Positions 52,515 through 61,298 of a stretch of DNA of 64,000 nt are shown here, in pieces. The translations under genes and the position numbers were made by a program. The notes under the pieces are model-generated. The model was not told the origin of the DNA and ran no database searches. It saw nothing but the letters and a program-made list of their open reading frames with translations. Source of the stretch: an uncultured Collinsella sp. (GTDB taxonomy: Bacteria; Actinomycetota; Coriobacteriia; Coriobacteriales; Coriobacteriaceae); NCBI GenBank assembly GCA_900541175.1, contig UQIT01000008.1, positions 1 through 64,000 of the forward strand, given 5' to 3'. Within the stretch, counting starts at the first letter, position 1; every line of letters begins with the position of its first letter.

Positions 52515-53189
52515 ATGCGTATTTTGATCGTCGAAGACGAGCGAGCACTGTGCGATGCAATCGCGCGCAGCTTGCGAAGCTTGGCGTACAGCGTCGACTG
52601 CTGTCACGACGGACAGGAGGCGCTCGACCTACTGGACGTCGAAGTCTTTGACCTCTTGGTACTCGACCTCAACCTTCCCCGTGTCGACGGCATGACCGTG
52701 CTCAGGGAACTTAGGAAAACCGACTGCGAGACTAAGGTACTGATTCTGTCCGCACGTGGCGGAGTATCCGATAAAGTCGCCGGACTCGATGCCGGCGCCA
52801 ACGATTACCTCACCAAGCCGTTTCATCTGGACGAACTTGCGGCAAGGATTCGCAGCCTTACCCTAAGACGCTTTACACAAAGCGACATAGTTTTAACCTG
52901 TGGAAAGCTCAGCTTTGACACCAAGGCGCGCATCGCTTCCGTGGACAGCGAGGCTTTATCTCTTACGCGCAAGGAAACGGGAATCTTGGAATACCTGATG
53001 CTTAATCAGGGGCGTCCGGTAAGTCAGGAGGAGCTTATCGAGCACGTTTGGGATAGCAGCGTGAACAGCTTTAGCAACGCAATCCGCGTTCATATCTCGT
53101 CACTCCGCAAAAAGCTACGCAGCGCTTTGGGATACGACCCGATTCGCAATCGGATTGGAGAGGGCTACGTTATGGAGGATGGCGAATGA
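52515..53189 (+). CDS. OmpR-family response regulator
   Basis: The 224-aa protein has a receiver (1-115) with ILIVEDE, phosphoacceptor Asp51 in LVLDLNLP, and KPF at the end of the domain, then a winged-helix DNA-binding domain (about 125-222) ending EGYVMED. ATG 52515 follows AAGGAGA. The kinase gene overlaps by 4 bases. It diverges from the redox operon, with 87 bases between the starts, so it may control it. Confidence 0.92.
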   Translation: MRILIVEDERALCDAIARSLRSLAYSVDCCHDGQEALDLLDVEVFDLLVLDLNLPRVDGMTVLRELRKTDCETKVLILSARGGVSDKVAGLDAGANDYLTKPFHLDELAARIRSLTLRRFTQSDIVLTCGKLSFDTKARIASVDSEALSLTRKETGILEYLMLNQGRPVSQEELIEHVWDSSVNSFSNAIRVHISSLRKKLRSALGYDPIRNRIGEGYVMEDGE

Positions 53190-54337
53190 AAAGACTTTCG
53201 CTGCAATGGCGCATAACGATTATGACGGCACTGCTCACGTGTGCGGCGTGCGTGCTGACGAACTGCCTGGTCGGCTATACGGGCATGCGCTACATGGATG
53301 CCATCGGCAGTAACATCTCGGCCTTTAACGCAACCGGCGAAGATTCGCCCCAGGCGTTCGACCCAACGAAAGCGACCCCCGATGACAAGGTCACGATCGT
53401 CGTAAACGACGCGCAAGAGTCTTTTGGCACGACAGCCTGGTACATCACGGCTGGAGTCACGCTCCTTGGCGGCGTGCTGACATACTTTGTGAGCGGCCGT
53501 GCGCTCAAACCGCTACGGGCTTTTGCAGCCCAGGTTGAACGTGTGCGGCCTGACAACCTAAGCGAAATCAGACTCAGTGAAGATGTGCCCACCGAGCTAC
53601 AACGATGCAGCGCCTCTTTCAACGACATGATCGCCCGTCTTGGCGAAGGGTTCTCTGCGCAGCGTCAGTTTACCGGCAACGCCGCACACGAGCTGCGCAC
53701 CCCGCTCGCCCTTATGCAAGCACAGATTGAACTATTCATCTCCGAGCACTCCGGTTTGCAACCCGAAACAGCCGAGCTGCTCGGCCTGCTACAAGAACAA
53801 ACCGAGCGCATGTCCCGAATGACCAAGGTATTACTCGAGATGAGTGAGCTCCGCAGCGTTCCTTGCGAGAACGATGTTGAACTTGGTCCCTTGTCCGAAG
53901 AGGTCCTCACCGACCTTGCGCCACTTGCCGAGAATAAGGACGTAACCCTCGATTGCACCGGAGACGCTTTGACAATCGGAAGTGATACGCTCCTCTATCG
54001 GCTGGTGTTCAATCTGGTCGAAAACGCCATCCGCTATAGCCGCACCGACTCGAGCGTTACCGTCTCCATCAGCGACAGCGACAGCCACGTGCTCCTGCGA
54101 GTCAAAGATGAGGGCCCGGGAATACCCAAGCAGTACCGAGAGAGCATCTTCCAGCCGTTCTTTCGTCTAGACAAATCCCGCAGTAGGGCATACGGCGGCG
54201 CAGGACTCGGGCTAGCGCTTGTTTGGGAGATTGCAGTGCTTCACGGTGGCACGGTAGAGGTCGAAACAAGTTCCGAGAACGGGACTACCATGCTCGTAAG
54301 CCTTCCAAAAAGATCTGCAGCGTTAACCGAACAGTAA
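53186..54337 (+). CDS. Sensor histidine kinase
   Basis: The 383-aa kinase has helix 1 (about 10-32), a short extracytoplasmic loop of about 50 residues, helix 2 (about 85-107), a HAMP-like linker, HisKA with His168 in NAAHELRTPLAL, and an ATPase domain with DEGPGIP and GGAGLGLALV. It overlaps the regulator gene and pairs with it. The small outer loop points to envelope or redox stress sensing, but the signal is unknown. Confidence 0.92.
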   Translation: MKRLSLQWRITIMTALLTCAACVLTNCLVGYTGMRYMDAIGSNISAFNATGEDSPQAFDPTKATPDDKVTIVVNDAQESFGTTAWYITAGVTLLGGVLTYFVSGRALKPLRAFAAQVERVRPDNLSEIRLSEDVPTELQRCSASFNDMIARLGEGFSAQRQFTGNAAHELRTPLALMQAQIELFISEHSGLQPETAELLGLLQEQTERMSRMTKVLLEMSELRSVPCENDVELGPLSEEVLTDLAPLAENKDVTLDCTGDALTIGSDTLLYRLVFNLVENAIRYSRTDSSVTVSISDSDSHVLLRVKDEGPGIPKQYRESIFQPFFRLDKSRSRAYGGAGLGLALVWEIAVLHGGTVEVETSSENGTTMLVSLPKRSAALTEQ

Positions 54338-54404
54338 AACGAAAGGGGTCCCGAGCAACAGGAGTACAATTGCTGCATTGTTGCCAGCTGTTGGGAGATG
54401 GAAG

Positions 54405-55409
54405 ATGGACTGCGATGGCTACCCATGCGTTCCCATGCCGTTGATGTGCACTGCCTTTGTGCCGGGGCAGATTGACGCTGCGGTTGCAGGCATTTCCGAC
54501 CCCGATTCACGCACCATCGCCACGGCAGAAGCGCTGTACTTTCGCGGACAGGCCGCCCTCGCTGCCAAGACGGCGCGCCCCTATCTTGACGCCACCGATT
54601 CCGCACTGCGCTATTCCGCATGCTTTATCTGCGGATACGCCAGTCTGTCGCTCAACCGTATCGCCGACGCCCGCCGTTGTCTTGCGGGCATCCTCGATAC
54701 GCCAACTGACGAGGAATCGCTCGCCGACCACGCCATGCACATCCTGTTCGCCTCGGCCGCAAGCATCCTGCTACACTTGCCTTCCCCGTATTCTGCCGAA
54801 GAGTTTTATCCGCTTGCGGCGCATCTACCCGAAGGCCTGCGCTTGTTCGCCAGCTACGTGATGGCGCACGCCTTGTATCTGCGCGGCGAATACGGCCGCA
54901 GCCTGGGCATGGCGGAAAATGCCCTGATCATGAAACAGGGAAGCTATCCGATCTCGGAACTGTTCCTGCACCTGGCAGCCTCCATGGCATGCATGAGCCT
55001 CAAGGACATCGACGCCGCAAAGGCACACTTCGGAGTTGCTTGGAACATTGCACGTCCCGACGGCCTTATTGAGCTCATTGGCGAGCATCACGGCCTTTTA
55101 CAGGGGCTTATCGAGGCATGCCTAAAAACGCAATACCCTGACGACTTCGCGCGCATCATCGAGATCACGTACCGCTTCAGCTACGGCTGGCGGCACATCC
55201 ACAACCCCGATTCGGGCGAGGACGTGGCCGACGATCTAACGACCACGGAATTCACCATGGCCATGCTCGCCTGCCGTGGGTGGACCAACGCCGAAATCGC
55301 ACGCCATATGGGAGTATCGCCGGGCACCGTCAAAAACCGCCTATCCGGCGTATACGCAAAGCTTGGCATCGGCACGCGCGCGGAGCTGGTCGCGCATATG
55401 TTGCGTTAG
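54405..55409 (+). CDS. LuxR-type transcriptional regulator
   Basis: The 334-aa protein has a C-terminal LuxR helix-turn-helix (about 275-334: MAMLACRGWTNAEIARHMGV, SPGTVKNRLSGVYAKLGI). The N-terminal part (1-260) is helical with alanine-rich pairs that look like tetratricopeptide-type repeats (AEALYFRGQAALAAKT, MAHALYLRGEYGRSLGMAEN) and has no receiver. It lies directly upstream of the exported surface-protein gene. ATG 54405 has a GGGAG site. Control of the next gene is likely but unproven. Confidence 0.82.
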   Translation: MDCDGYPCVPMPLMCTAFVPGQIDAAVAGISDPDSRTIATAEALYFRGQAALAAKTARPYLDATDSALRYSACFICGYASLSLNRIADARRCLAGILDTPTDEESLADHAMHILFASAASILLHLPSPYSAEEFYPLAAHLPEGLRLFASYVMAHALYLRGEYGRSLGMAENALIMKQGSYPISELFLHLAASMACMSLKDIDAAKAHFGVAWNIARPDGLIELIGEHHGLLQGLIEACLKTQYPDDFARIIEITYRFSYGWRHIHNPDSGEDVADDLTTTEFTMAMLACRGWTNAEIARHMGVSPGTVKNRLSGVYAKLGIGTRAELVAHMLR

Positions 55410-55564
55410 CGACCGGGCTGCCAAGCGCATCGAACGCGTTCCGGAACCCGGTGCTTCGCTCGATCAAATTGGACATTTTGACCCTTGAACGGCACTACCA
55501 CCACGGGGCACCTTCTCGCAAAATTGGATTATTTCCTCCGATATTTGCGGGATGGGAGCCCAAA

Positions 55565-56764
55565 ATGCTTGATCGCCGTTCGCTACTTGTTGCCGGAGCG
55601 TCCTCGCTGGCGAGCATTATGTTGCCGCGCGTGCCGGGAAGCGCAAACGCCTTCATATTGCCGTTCGCGCCCACCGAAGCCTATGCCGACGAAAAAGACC
55701 CCTTCAGGGTGCTCGTTCTCTCGCGCACCATGTTCGGTGTGGTCGTGGTCGACGTCGCCAACAAGAATACGCCCATCATGGGTGCCCAGGTCACGCTCGC
55801 GTCGCGTTATGCCGCGGGCAAGCAGCTCACCGCCACGACCGACGACGAGGGCACGGCCATCTTTGAGGTCGCTCCGCTTTCGGAAGGCTACGTGGACGAG
55901 GCGACGCTTCTCGACGCGTACGACTTTAACGGCGGCATCTCCATTAGCATGGTGGGCTACCGTGATGTCGAGATTCCCCTTGCGCGTATCCAGGGCGGCA
56001 CCGCCATAACCGCGCCCACACGTCCGCTTTCCGACGGCAAGCCGTACTTCCGCCAGCTCACATTCGACGAATGGGACATCCAGTACGCTGAAGCCACGTT
56101 CATGGCATTGCCAAAGGACGACACGGCAAACGAACAGCCTGATACGCACGCCTTTACCGTGCAGGCGCATCTGCCACAGGGTGGACAGGCAACGCTGCGC
56201 ATCAACAAAGTAGTGCCCGCCGCGGGCAGCTCACCCGAAACCGTCACGCAGATTGGCCAAGTCAAGGCCAGCGCATCGGGCGCGGATAATCTGGCGACGT
56301 TCGCGCTCGAAGACACGTTCCTCGATGCAGCTTCGGGCCTTCTGGAGGAAGGATGCAAGTTGCGCTTTGTCCTCGACTACCAGGGCAAGACCTATACACT
56401 CTCCTCCCCCATGGCCGTTGTCACCGCGCCGGCCGCAAAGGCGGAATCGGGCTCGACCACTATCGTCCCCACTACCATGGACCAAGAGGTCACTCCGTTT
56501 GATTTCCCAGCGGCGTTTCCCGGCATCGGCGGCAATAAGTTCACGTGCTGGATGCCTTCGTTCCCCATTTTGTTCGATTTCTCGTTTGCCGGGTACGTAC
56601 TGTTTGGCGGAGGATACAAACCGGTCGGCTACATGAACGATTCGGGCAATCCGGATCCGGAGTACTGGAAGAAGTCACCGCGCGAGTCGGGTGCCAAGCA
56701 GGCAAACCGCTACCTCGACGAGATGGAGGGGAAGTGGAATCAGTACAAGAGCATGAGTGCCTGA
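55565..56764 (+). pseudogene. Exported surface protein, N-terminal part, ended by in-frame TGA
   Basis: The 399-aa reading has a twin-arginine-type signal (LDRRSLLVAGASSLASIMLP, then a small-residue cleavage area near AYADE), a domain with a carboxypeptidase-regulatory-like beta fold (VVDVANKNTPIMGAQVTLAS, DDEGTAIFEVAPLSEGYVDE) and beta-rich sequence to the end. It stops at TGA 56762-56764. The same frame stays open on the other side for another 1056 codons, so this is probably one gene with a nonsense change. ATG 55565 follows GGGAG. The stop could be real if readthrough occurs. Confidence 0.7.
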
Positions 56765-56824
56765 TCGGGCACCGATCCAAGAAACACCAAGCTCCTTCGC
56801 CACCATTGCACGCTGCTGTTCACG

Positions 56825-59800
56825 ATGGATATCGCCACACAGCTGTACGGCTCGCTCGCCTACGATTGGGTGGGCAAAACCTGGGGTAACAACAACGACC
56901 CCGCATACGGCAATATTAAGGCCCTCTTCCAGGTAAGAACCGACCTCAATTGGACCGAGCAGTTTACCCTAGGACCGGTGCCGTTTTTCCTAAACGTCAA
57001 CCCCTGGGTGCTGGCGAAGCTGGCGCTCGCCGTGGGTGCCCACACGCACGGCAGCGGCGCGGCGTTTTTTAAAAACATTTCGCTCGACTATTCAAACACG
57101 TCTGGCTCGTTCACCATCCAGATTGGACTTGCCGTCACCTTTGGCGCCGGCGTTGCAGGCGTCGCCTCGTCTGCCGTGCGCGGCGCCGCATCCCTCACGC
57201 TGTTCATTGGGTACGAGAAGGCAGATGGACACCAGCTTCCGCGACTGCGCGTAGGTGCAGATGTCGATGTCGATGTGATACTCCAGTTCGTAATGTTCAA
57301 GTGGACCACCAAGGCTTGGTCGGGGTCGTGGCCCACACTCCTCGATTCGTGGAATATGTCGGTGAACAATGGCAACCAGTATGTGCTCCAGCGCTCTGAG
57401 CTCGCATTGGGCGGAGATGCGCCTTACACGCTGGATGCCTGTTTCGGCTCGGCCTGCAACGCCGAGGCGGGTGGTGTGCCGCAATTTATCGCATCGGCCA
57501 CCATCGTCACCAACGCCGAGCTGCTCGCACGCGCCGAGGTTAAGGCCACTGCAAGGAATGTCGCGCCTACCGTACGCGATTGGGACCGGTCGGTCACGCG
57601 CATTGAGCTCGAGGCGGATGCAGAAAGCGACGACACGGGACAGGTCGAACATTTCGTCCACGCACTGATAGAGAACGACGAAAACGCCGCGCCGATGTAT
57701 AAGTACACCTATATCGGGCAGGCGAGGGACGCCGCTGCGGACCCCAACGCCAATTCTGCTGGTGTATCGGAGGATGAGCGTGGCGGCATAAAACCCTCGA
57801 GCGACAACGTGCTGTTTTCCGGCGTGCTCAGCGAAGCCCACATGAAGCTAACGATGATTGCCGGCGTGGAGTGCCTATTCCGTATCGCCTCGGTGCGCTA
57901 CGGCGACAATGGCCGCTCGCGACTGGTGGTACATACAAAAACAAACGGCACGTGGTCCGCTCCCGCGCCCGTGGACTTCCCCCTTGGGTTTGGCGAGGGC
58001 GACGTGGAGCGCGACGGCATATTCGATTACGACTTCGACGTGGTGGAATATACGGACGGAAGAGGAAACCAGGACGCCTACGTGCTGCTGGTCTCGGGCG
58101 AGCGCCCCGACGGCGACAACACCCTTTTCGATGCGGCGAGCACATCCGGCATACTGTCCGTTGTGCGCCTGCGCATAAGCAACGGCGGAGTTCGCGTGAT
58201 GTCGCACACGTCGTGGCGCAGCATCTCGCGCGGCCGCCTGCAAGAGGATGGCTACCATTGCCTGCAGTGCCCGCGTATCACGGTGGGCAAGACGCTGGTC
58301 GACGGGCGCCTGTCGGGTGCCTACCTCCACCGCCGCGGAACCACCGCAGAAAAGGCGCTCGGCAGCGAGGCTGAGGTTGCGCTGGAGTGCTTTACCCTAT
58401 GGTCGGACGTTTCGGGCGACAGCCTGACGTTCCGCCAAGTTCTCCGCTTTCCGCAAGCACCGTCGAGTATCGAGCTGGGCGAGCCCGAGAATATCAACGG
58501 CAAAATGGTGGTGCCCGTTGCGTACGAGACCGCAGACGGTTGCGGCTGCGCATCGTACGCCGTGATCGGCCAGTCCATTGCGGGCTGGGGCGTTATGTCA
58601 CCAGACGCCACGGTACCCCGCGCGATGCCGTGGCCACAACATTCGGGCTTTTTGGCAACCGTCAACGAGCAACTGCAACATATTACTTGGACGCGAGGCG
58701 CATCGGCATTTGCAACGCAGCCCGTGGGCGCCGCAGGCTGTGGCCCGGCATCGTTTAGCGTAAGCAACAACGGCAGGTGCGTGCTCTATGTAGAGAACAC
58801 CGATGGCAAGGTGGGACAAACCTACGACGAAGAAGGCAACCCGGTAGCAGTGATGGGCAAGCACTTCCGCATCTTCGCCAGCACCTTGGCAGGCGATCTG
58901 TTCACGGAGCCGTTCGTGATGTGCGAGCTGGACCATCCCGCCGATCAGATAACGACATTTTTGACATCGGGAGGCATGCTCTCCGCGCTCGTCACGCACA
59001 TTGTGAGCGCGGAGAAGAGCGAGGCAGAGCTGCACGGCATCGAAGTGCCCTTGGTGGCGTGTGCCACTCCGACGGGCGCCGTTGCTACCTCGGGCGCGGT
59101 GGTGCCCGGAGCAGCAGGCGAATCCTTCATGGTCACGGTGCGAAACGATGGCAACACGCTGCTCACCGCCGGAACGATCGATCTGTACCGAGAGGGCTCC
59201 AGCCAGCCGTTCTCCAGCGCATCCATCGGATTCGGAGTGAACGCACGCATGGTTTCGATCTACGATCCAGAGCTTGCCGAGGACGCTTCGGCCAACGACA
59301 TGGCACACGTGAAGTACGCGTTCGAGACGCTGGGCGCACGTTTTGCAACGCACCCGCTGGTAGCCGACAACGGCAACGCCGTGCTGGCACCGGGTTGCAC
59401 GGCACAGTTCCGCATGAGCTTCGCCATCCCCGAGAGCTGGAGCGACGAAGTGGGCAAACGCATAACGCTGTATGCGAAGGCGCGTAATCTGGTGGCGCTC
59501 GATCCCGTAACGCTCGAGGAAATTCGACCGGGCGCAAACTCGGCGCTGGGTGCCGTACTGCACGAGCTTCATGTGCCCGACGCAGCATGCGAACGCTCAG
59601 AAGTTCAGGTCGGCGTATGCGACAGCGCGGACGCCACAGGGCTTCACGACGCCCCGATGACGGCGGACGGCGATGGTGGCTCAAGTGGCGGCGGTACTGA
59701 CAAGGGCGGCGGCTCCGGCGGAAGCAGCTCTGGCAGCGGCAAGGATCACGGCAATAACAAGCGCTCCGGAAAAGCGGGCGCGCTTGCGGGCACGGACGAT

Positions 59801-59932
59801 GTCAACGCTCCCCTTACGGCAGCCGCTGCTGCACTCGCCGCGGTAGGCGCCGGCCTCATCGCCTACAGCGCCCGCCGCACGGCGCTCGAAAACGACACCG
59901 CCGATGAGGTTAATTCTGATAAGCCTCGCTAG
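56825..59932 (+). pseudogene. Exported surface protein, C-terminal part, with cell-wall or membrane anchor
   Basis: The 1035-aa reading continues in the same frame as the gene before; counted from the TGA it begins with 20 more open codons. It is beta-rich, with internal stretches such as FVHALIENDENAAPMYKYTY and many short strands, typical of large adhesin-like proteins. The end is a Gly/Ser-rich linker (about 960-985), then LAGTDD, a hydrophobic segment (TAAAAALAAVGAGLIAYSA) and an Arg-containing tail, like a sortase signal of LAxTx type. There is no ribosome site before ATG 56825, so independent translation is unlikely. Confidence 0.72.
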
Positions 59933-59980
59933 CTCCTAGTTACTTTTGTGAGAGACGCCAACTCGGCTCGTCGAACATCA

Positions 59981-60016
59981 AATGGGCTGGTTCTGGATAC
60001 CCAGAGCCAGCCCATT
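59981..60016. terminator. Bidirectional hairpin after the surface protein
   Basis: AATGGGCTGGTTCTGG and CCAGAGCCAGCCCATT pair with one mismatch around 4 bases, between convergent genes. Confidence 0.8.
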
Positions 60017-60021
60017 GCGCA

Positions 60022-60606
60022 TTAGTTATCGTCAGTGGAGTCGAGTTCTGCCTCGAGCTTGGCACGGCGTCTTTTCGCCGTGAAAAACGTTGCGCACAGG
60101 CCAGCAAACGTGGCCGCGAAAATCGTCGCACCGCAGAACACGCCCGTGGCCAGGTTCGCCAACCAAAAGACGCTTTCGAGCGGTACGATCTGCGCCTCAG
60201 CGATACAGCGCATTGCGGCAATAACAAGCGCGAACGCGGCGCCGCTAAGACCGCTGAGAAGCAGGAAATATCCAACAGGAAGATGCTCGGTTTGCCCAAA
60301 ACGATTGGTATCGACATAACCCTTCCGCGTTTGCAGTCCTGCGCAAATCAACATCACGAGAACGAGCCACAAATACATGGCTGCCTCGAACGGCGTTGCA
60401 AAGCCATGCGGCATTTCACTGGCGTCGCTGTGAACCCACGCAACCTGTCGAGCTATAAACTGGTAGAAAAAGATCATCAGCATGCCAAACGAAAGCAGCA
60501 CGAAACCAATCTTGTAGATCTTCGCGCTCTCAGCCTCCAGGCGCTCATCCTTTGGGCCGGCATATTCACGCCACTTTTGCACGAGTTTTAAATCTTCAAA
60601 TTTCAT
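60022..60606 (-). CDS. Four-helix membrane protein, possible DUF6773-like
   Basis: The 194-aa protein has a charged N-terminus and four helices (IGFVLLSFGMLMIFFYQFI, AAMYLWLVLVMLICAGL, GYFLLLSGLSGAAFALVIAA and ATGVFCGATIFAATFAGLCA), ending in a basic and acidic tail. The XRE gene lies 9 bases upstream and reads the same way, so they form an operon. I recognise the layout of small membrane proteins paired with an XRE repressor but not a proven function. ATG 60606 follows AGGAGT. Confidence 0.78.
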   Translation of the reverse strand: MKFEDLKLVQKWREYAGPKDERLEAESAKIYKIGFVLLSFGMLMIFFYQFIARQVAWVHSDASEMPHGFATPFEAAMYLWLVLVMLICAGLQTRKGYVDTNRFGQTEHLPVGYFLLLSGLSGAAFALVIAAMRCIAEAQIVPLESVFWLANLATGVFCGATIFAATFAGLCATFFTAKRRRAKLEAELDSTDDN

Positions 60607-60615
60607 AGTGAACTC

Positions 60616-60846
60616 CTAAAGAGCGTTAGGGCCGGCATTGATTTCGTCTTCCCAAAACAAGTCGTTCAACGTAACGCGCAGCGCTTTACAGATCGCCACG
60701 CACAAGTTGAGCGTGGGATTGTAACCGCCCGCCTCAATCAGGCCGATGGTCTGGCGCGTAACGCCCACGGCCTCGGCCAAGTCAGTTTGCGAAAGGCCAG
60801 CCGCCGCGCGCGCCGCCTTCATGCGTAGGTTCTTTTTGCCCGGCAT
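60616..60846 (-). CDS. XRE-family DNA-binding regulator
   Basis: The 76-aa protein is one helix-turn-helix domain of the Cro/CI type (MKAARAAAGLSQTDLAEAVG, VTRQTIGLIEAGGYNPTLNL) with a short C-terminus. ATG 60846 is preferred because AAGGAG is well placed; the longer upstream reading is less likely. It is probably an autorepressor of itself and the following membrane protein through the TGACAGATAT boxes in its leader. Confidence 0.88.
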   Translation of the reverse strand: MPGKKNLRMKAARAAAGLSQTDLAEAVGVTRQTIGLIEAGGYNPTLNLCVAICKALRVTLNDLFWEDEINAGPNAL

Positions 60847-60866
60847 GGAGCTCCTTTCGTAGTAGT

Positions 60867-60936
60867 GGACAGATATCCGTTGCAACATGACAGAAATATA
60901 TTGCATATATCAGATAATGTCAACTATATCTGTCAT
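60867..60936 (-). promoter_or_regulatory. Repeated boxes upstream of the XRE gene
   Basis: GGACAGATAT (60867-60876), TGACAGAAAT (60888-60897) and, inverted, ATATCTGTCA (60926-60935) share the consensus TGACAGATAT. ATGACAGA and TCTGTCAT at 60887 and 60929 form an inverted pair. Confidence 0.5.
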
Positions 60937-60996
60937 TATGGAAACCATATTCGTCATTGCCATGCGGACATAGCAATTTCGATCCGCTATTCAAAC

Positions 60997-61033
60997 TTAC
61001 TCGGACAAAACCGACTCGGTTTTGTCCGAGTAA
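60997..61033. repeat. Perfect 37-bp palindrome
   Basis: TTACTCGGACAAAACCGA and its exact complement flank a single C. It is upstream of both divergent genes, so it is not a terminator of either. It could be a protein-binding site or repeat remnant. Confidence 0.7.
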
Positions 61034-61214
61034 ACGTGATTGATAGTCGATCGATGTGCCCGCTCGTTCGATCAGCATCGTTCGATTTTGTTTAGTAAAA
61101 CTAGATCCCTATTAAATAAAATTCATCTGTATCCAAATTTGTTTAACAATGCCGCGCTACCACTAAACACTATCCCTGTTAATCCGAACGGTTGTTCGAT
61201 GGATTTCGTGTTGG

Positions 61215-61243
61215 TTGGAATCGCCTATGGGCTGGGCTATGCT
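61215..61243 (+). promoter_or_regulatory. Promoter of the topoisomerase operon
   Basis: TTGGAA (-35), a 17-base spacer, TATGCT (-10). The distance to ATG 61299 is 56 bases. Confidence 0.5.
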
Positions 61244-61298
61244 ACCTTGACTATCTATACGACCTAAATGCACAAGAGGAAGCACCAAGAGAGCGAGT

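Larger units (their letters stand above)
60847..61298. other. AT-rich divergent intergenic region, 452 bp
   Basis: This region is richer in A+T than the rest of the window, particularly 60885-60960 and 61085-61160. It holds operator-like boxes for the XRE gene, a 37-bp perfect palindrome, and the promoter of the topoisomerase operon. I see no gene in it. Confidence 0.7.

Noticed and set aside
56762..56764. TGA as selenocysteine codon
   Set aside because: No obvious SECIS hairpin directly after it, and the surroundings are not a redox motif; nonsense change is simpler.
59680..59760. Gly/Ser-rich tandem repeat as a mobile or unstable repeat
   Set aside because: It is a short, low-complexity linker before the anchor, normal for surface proteins.
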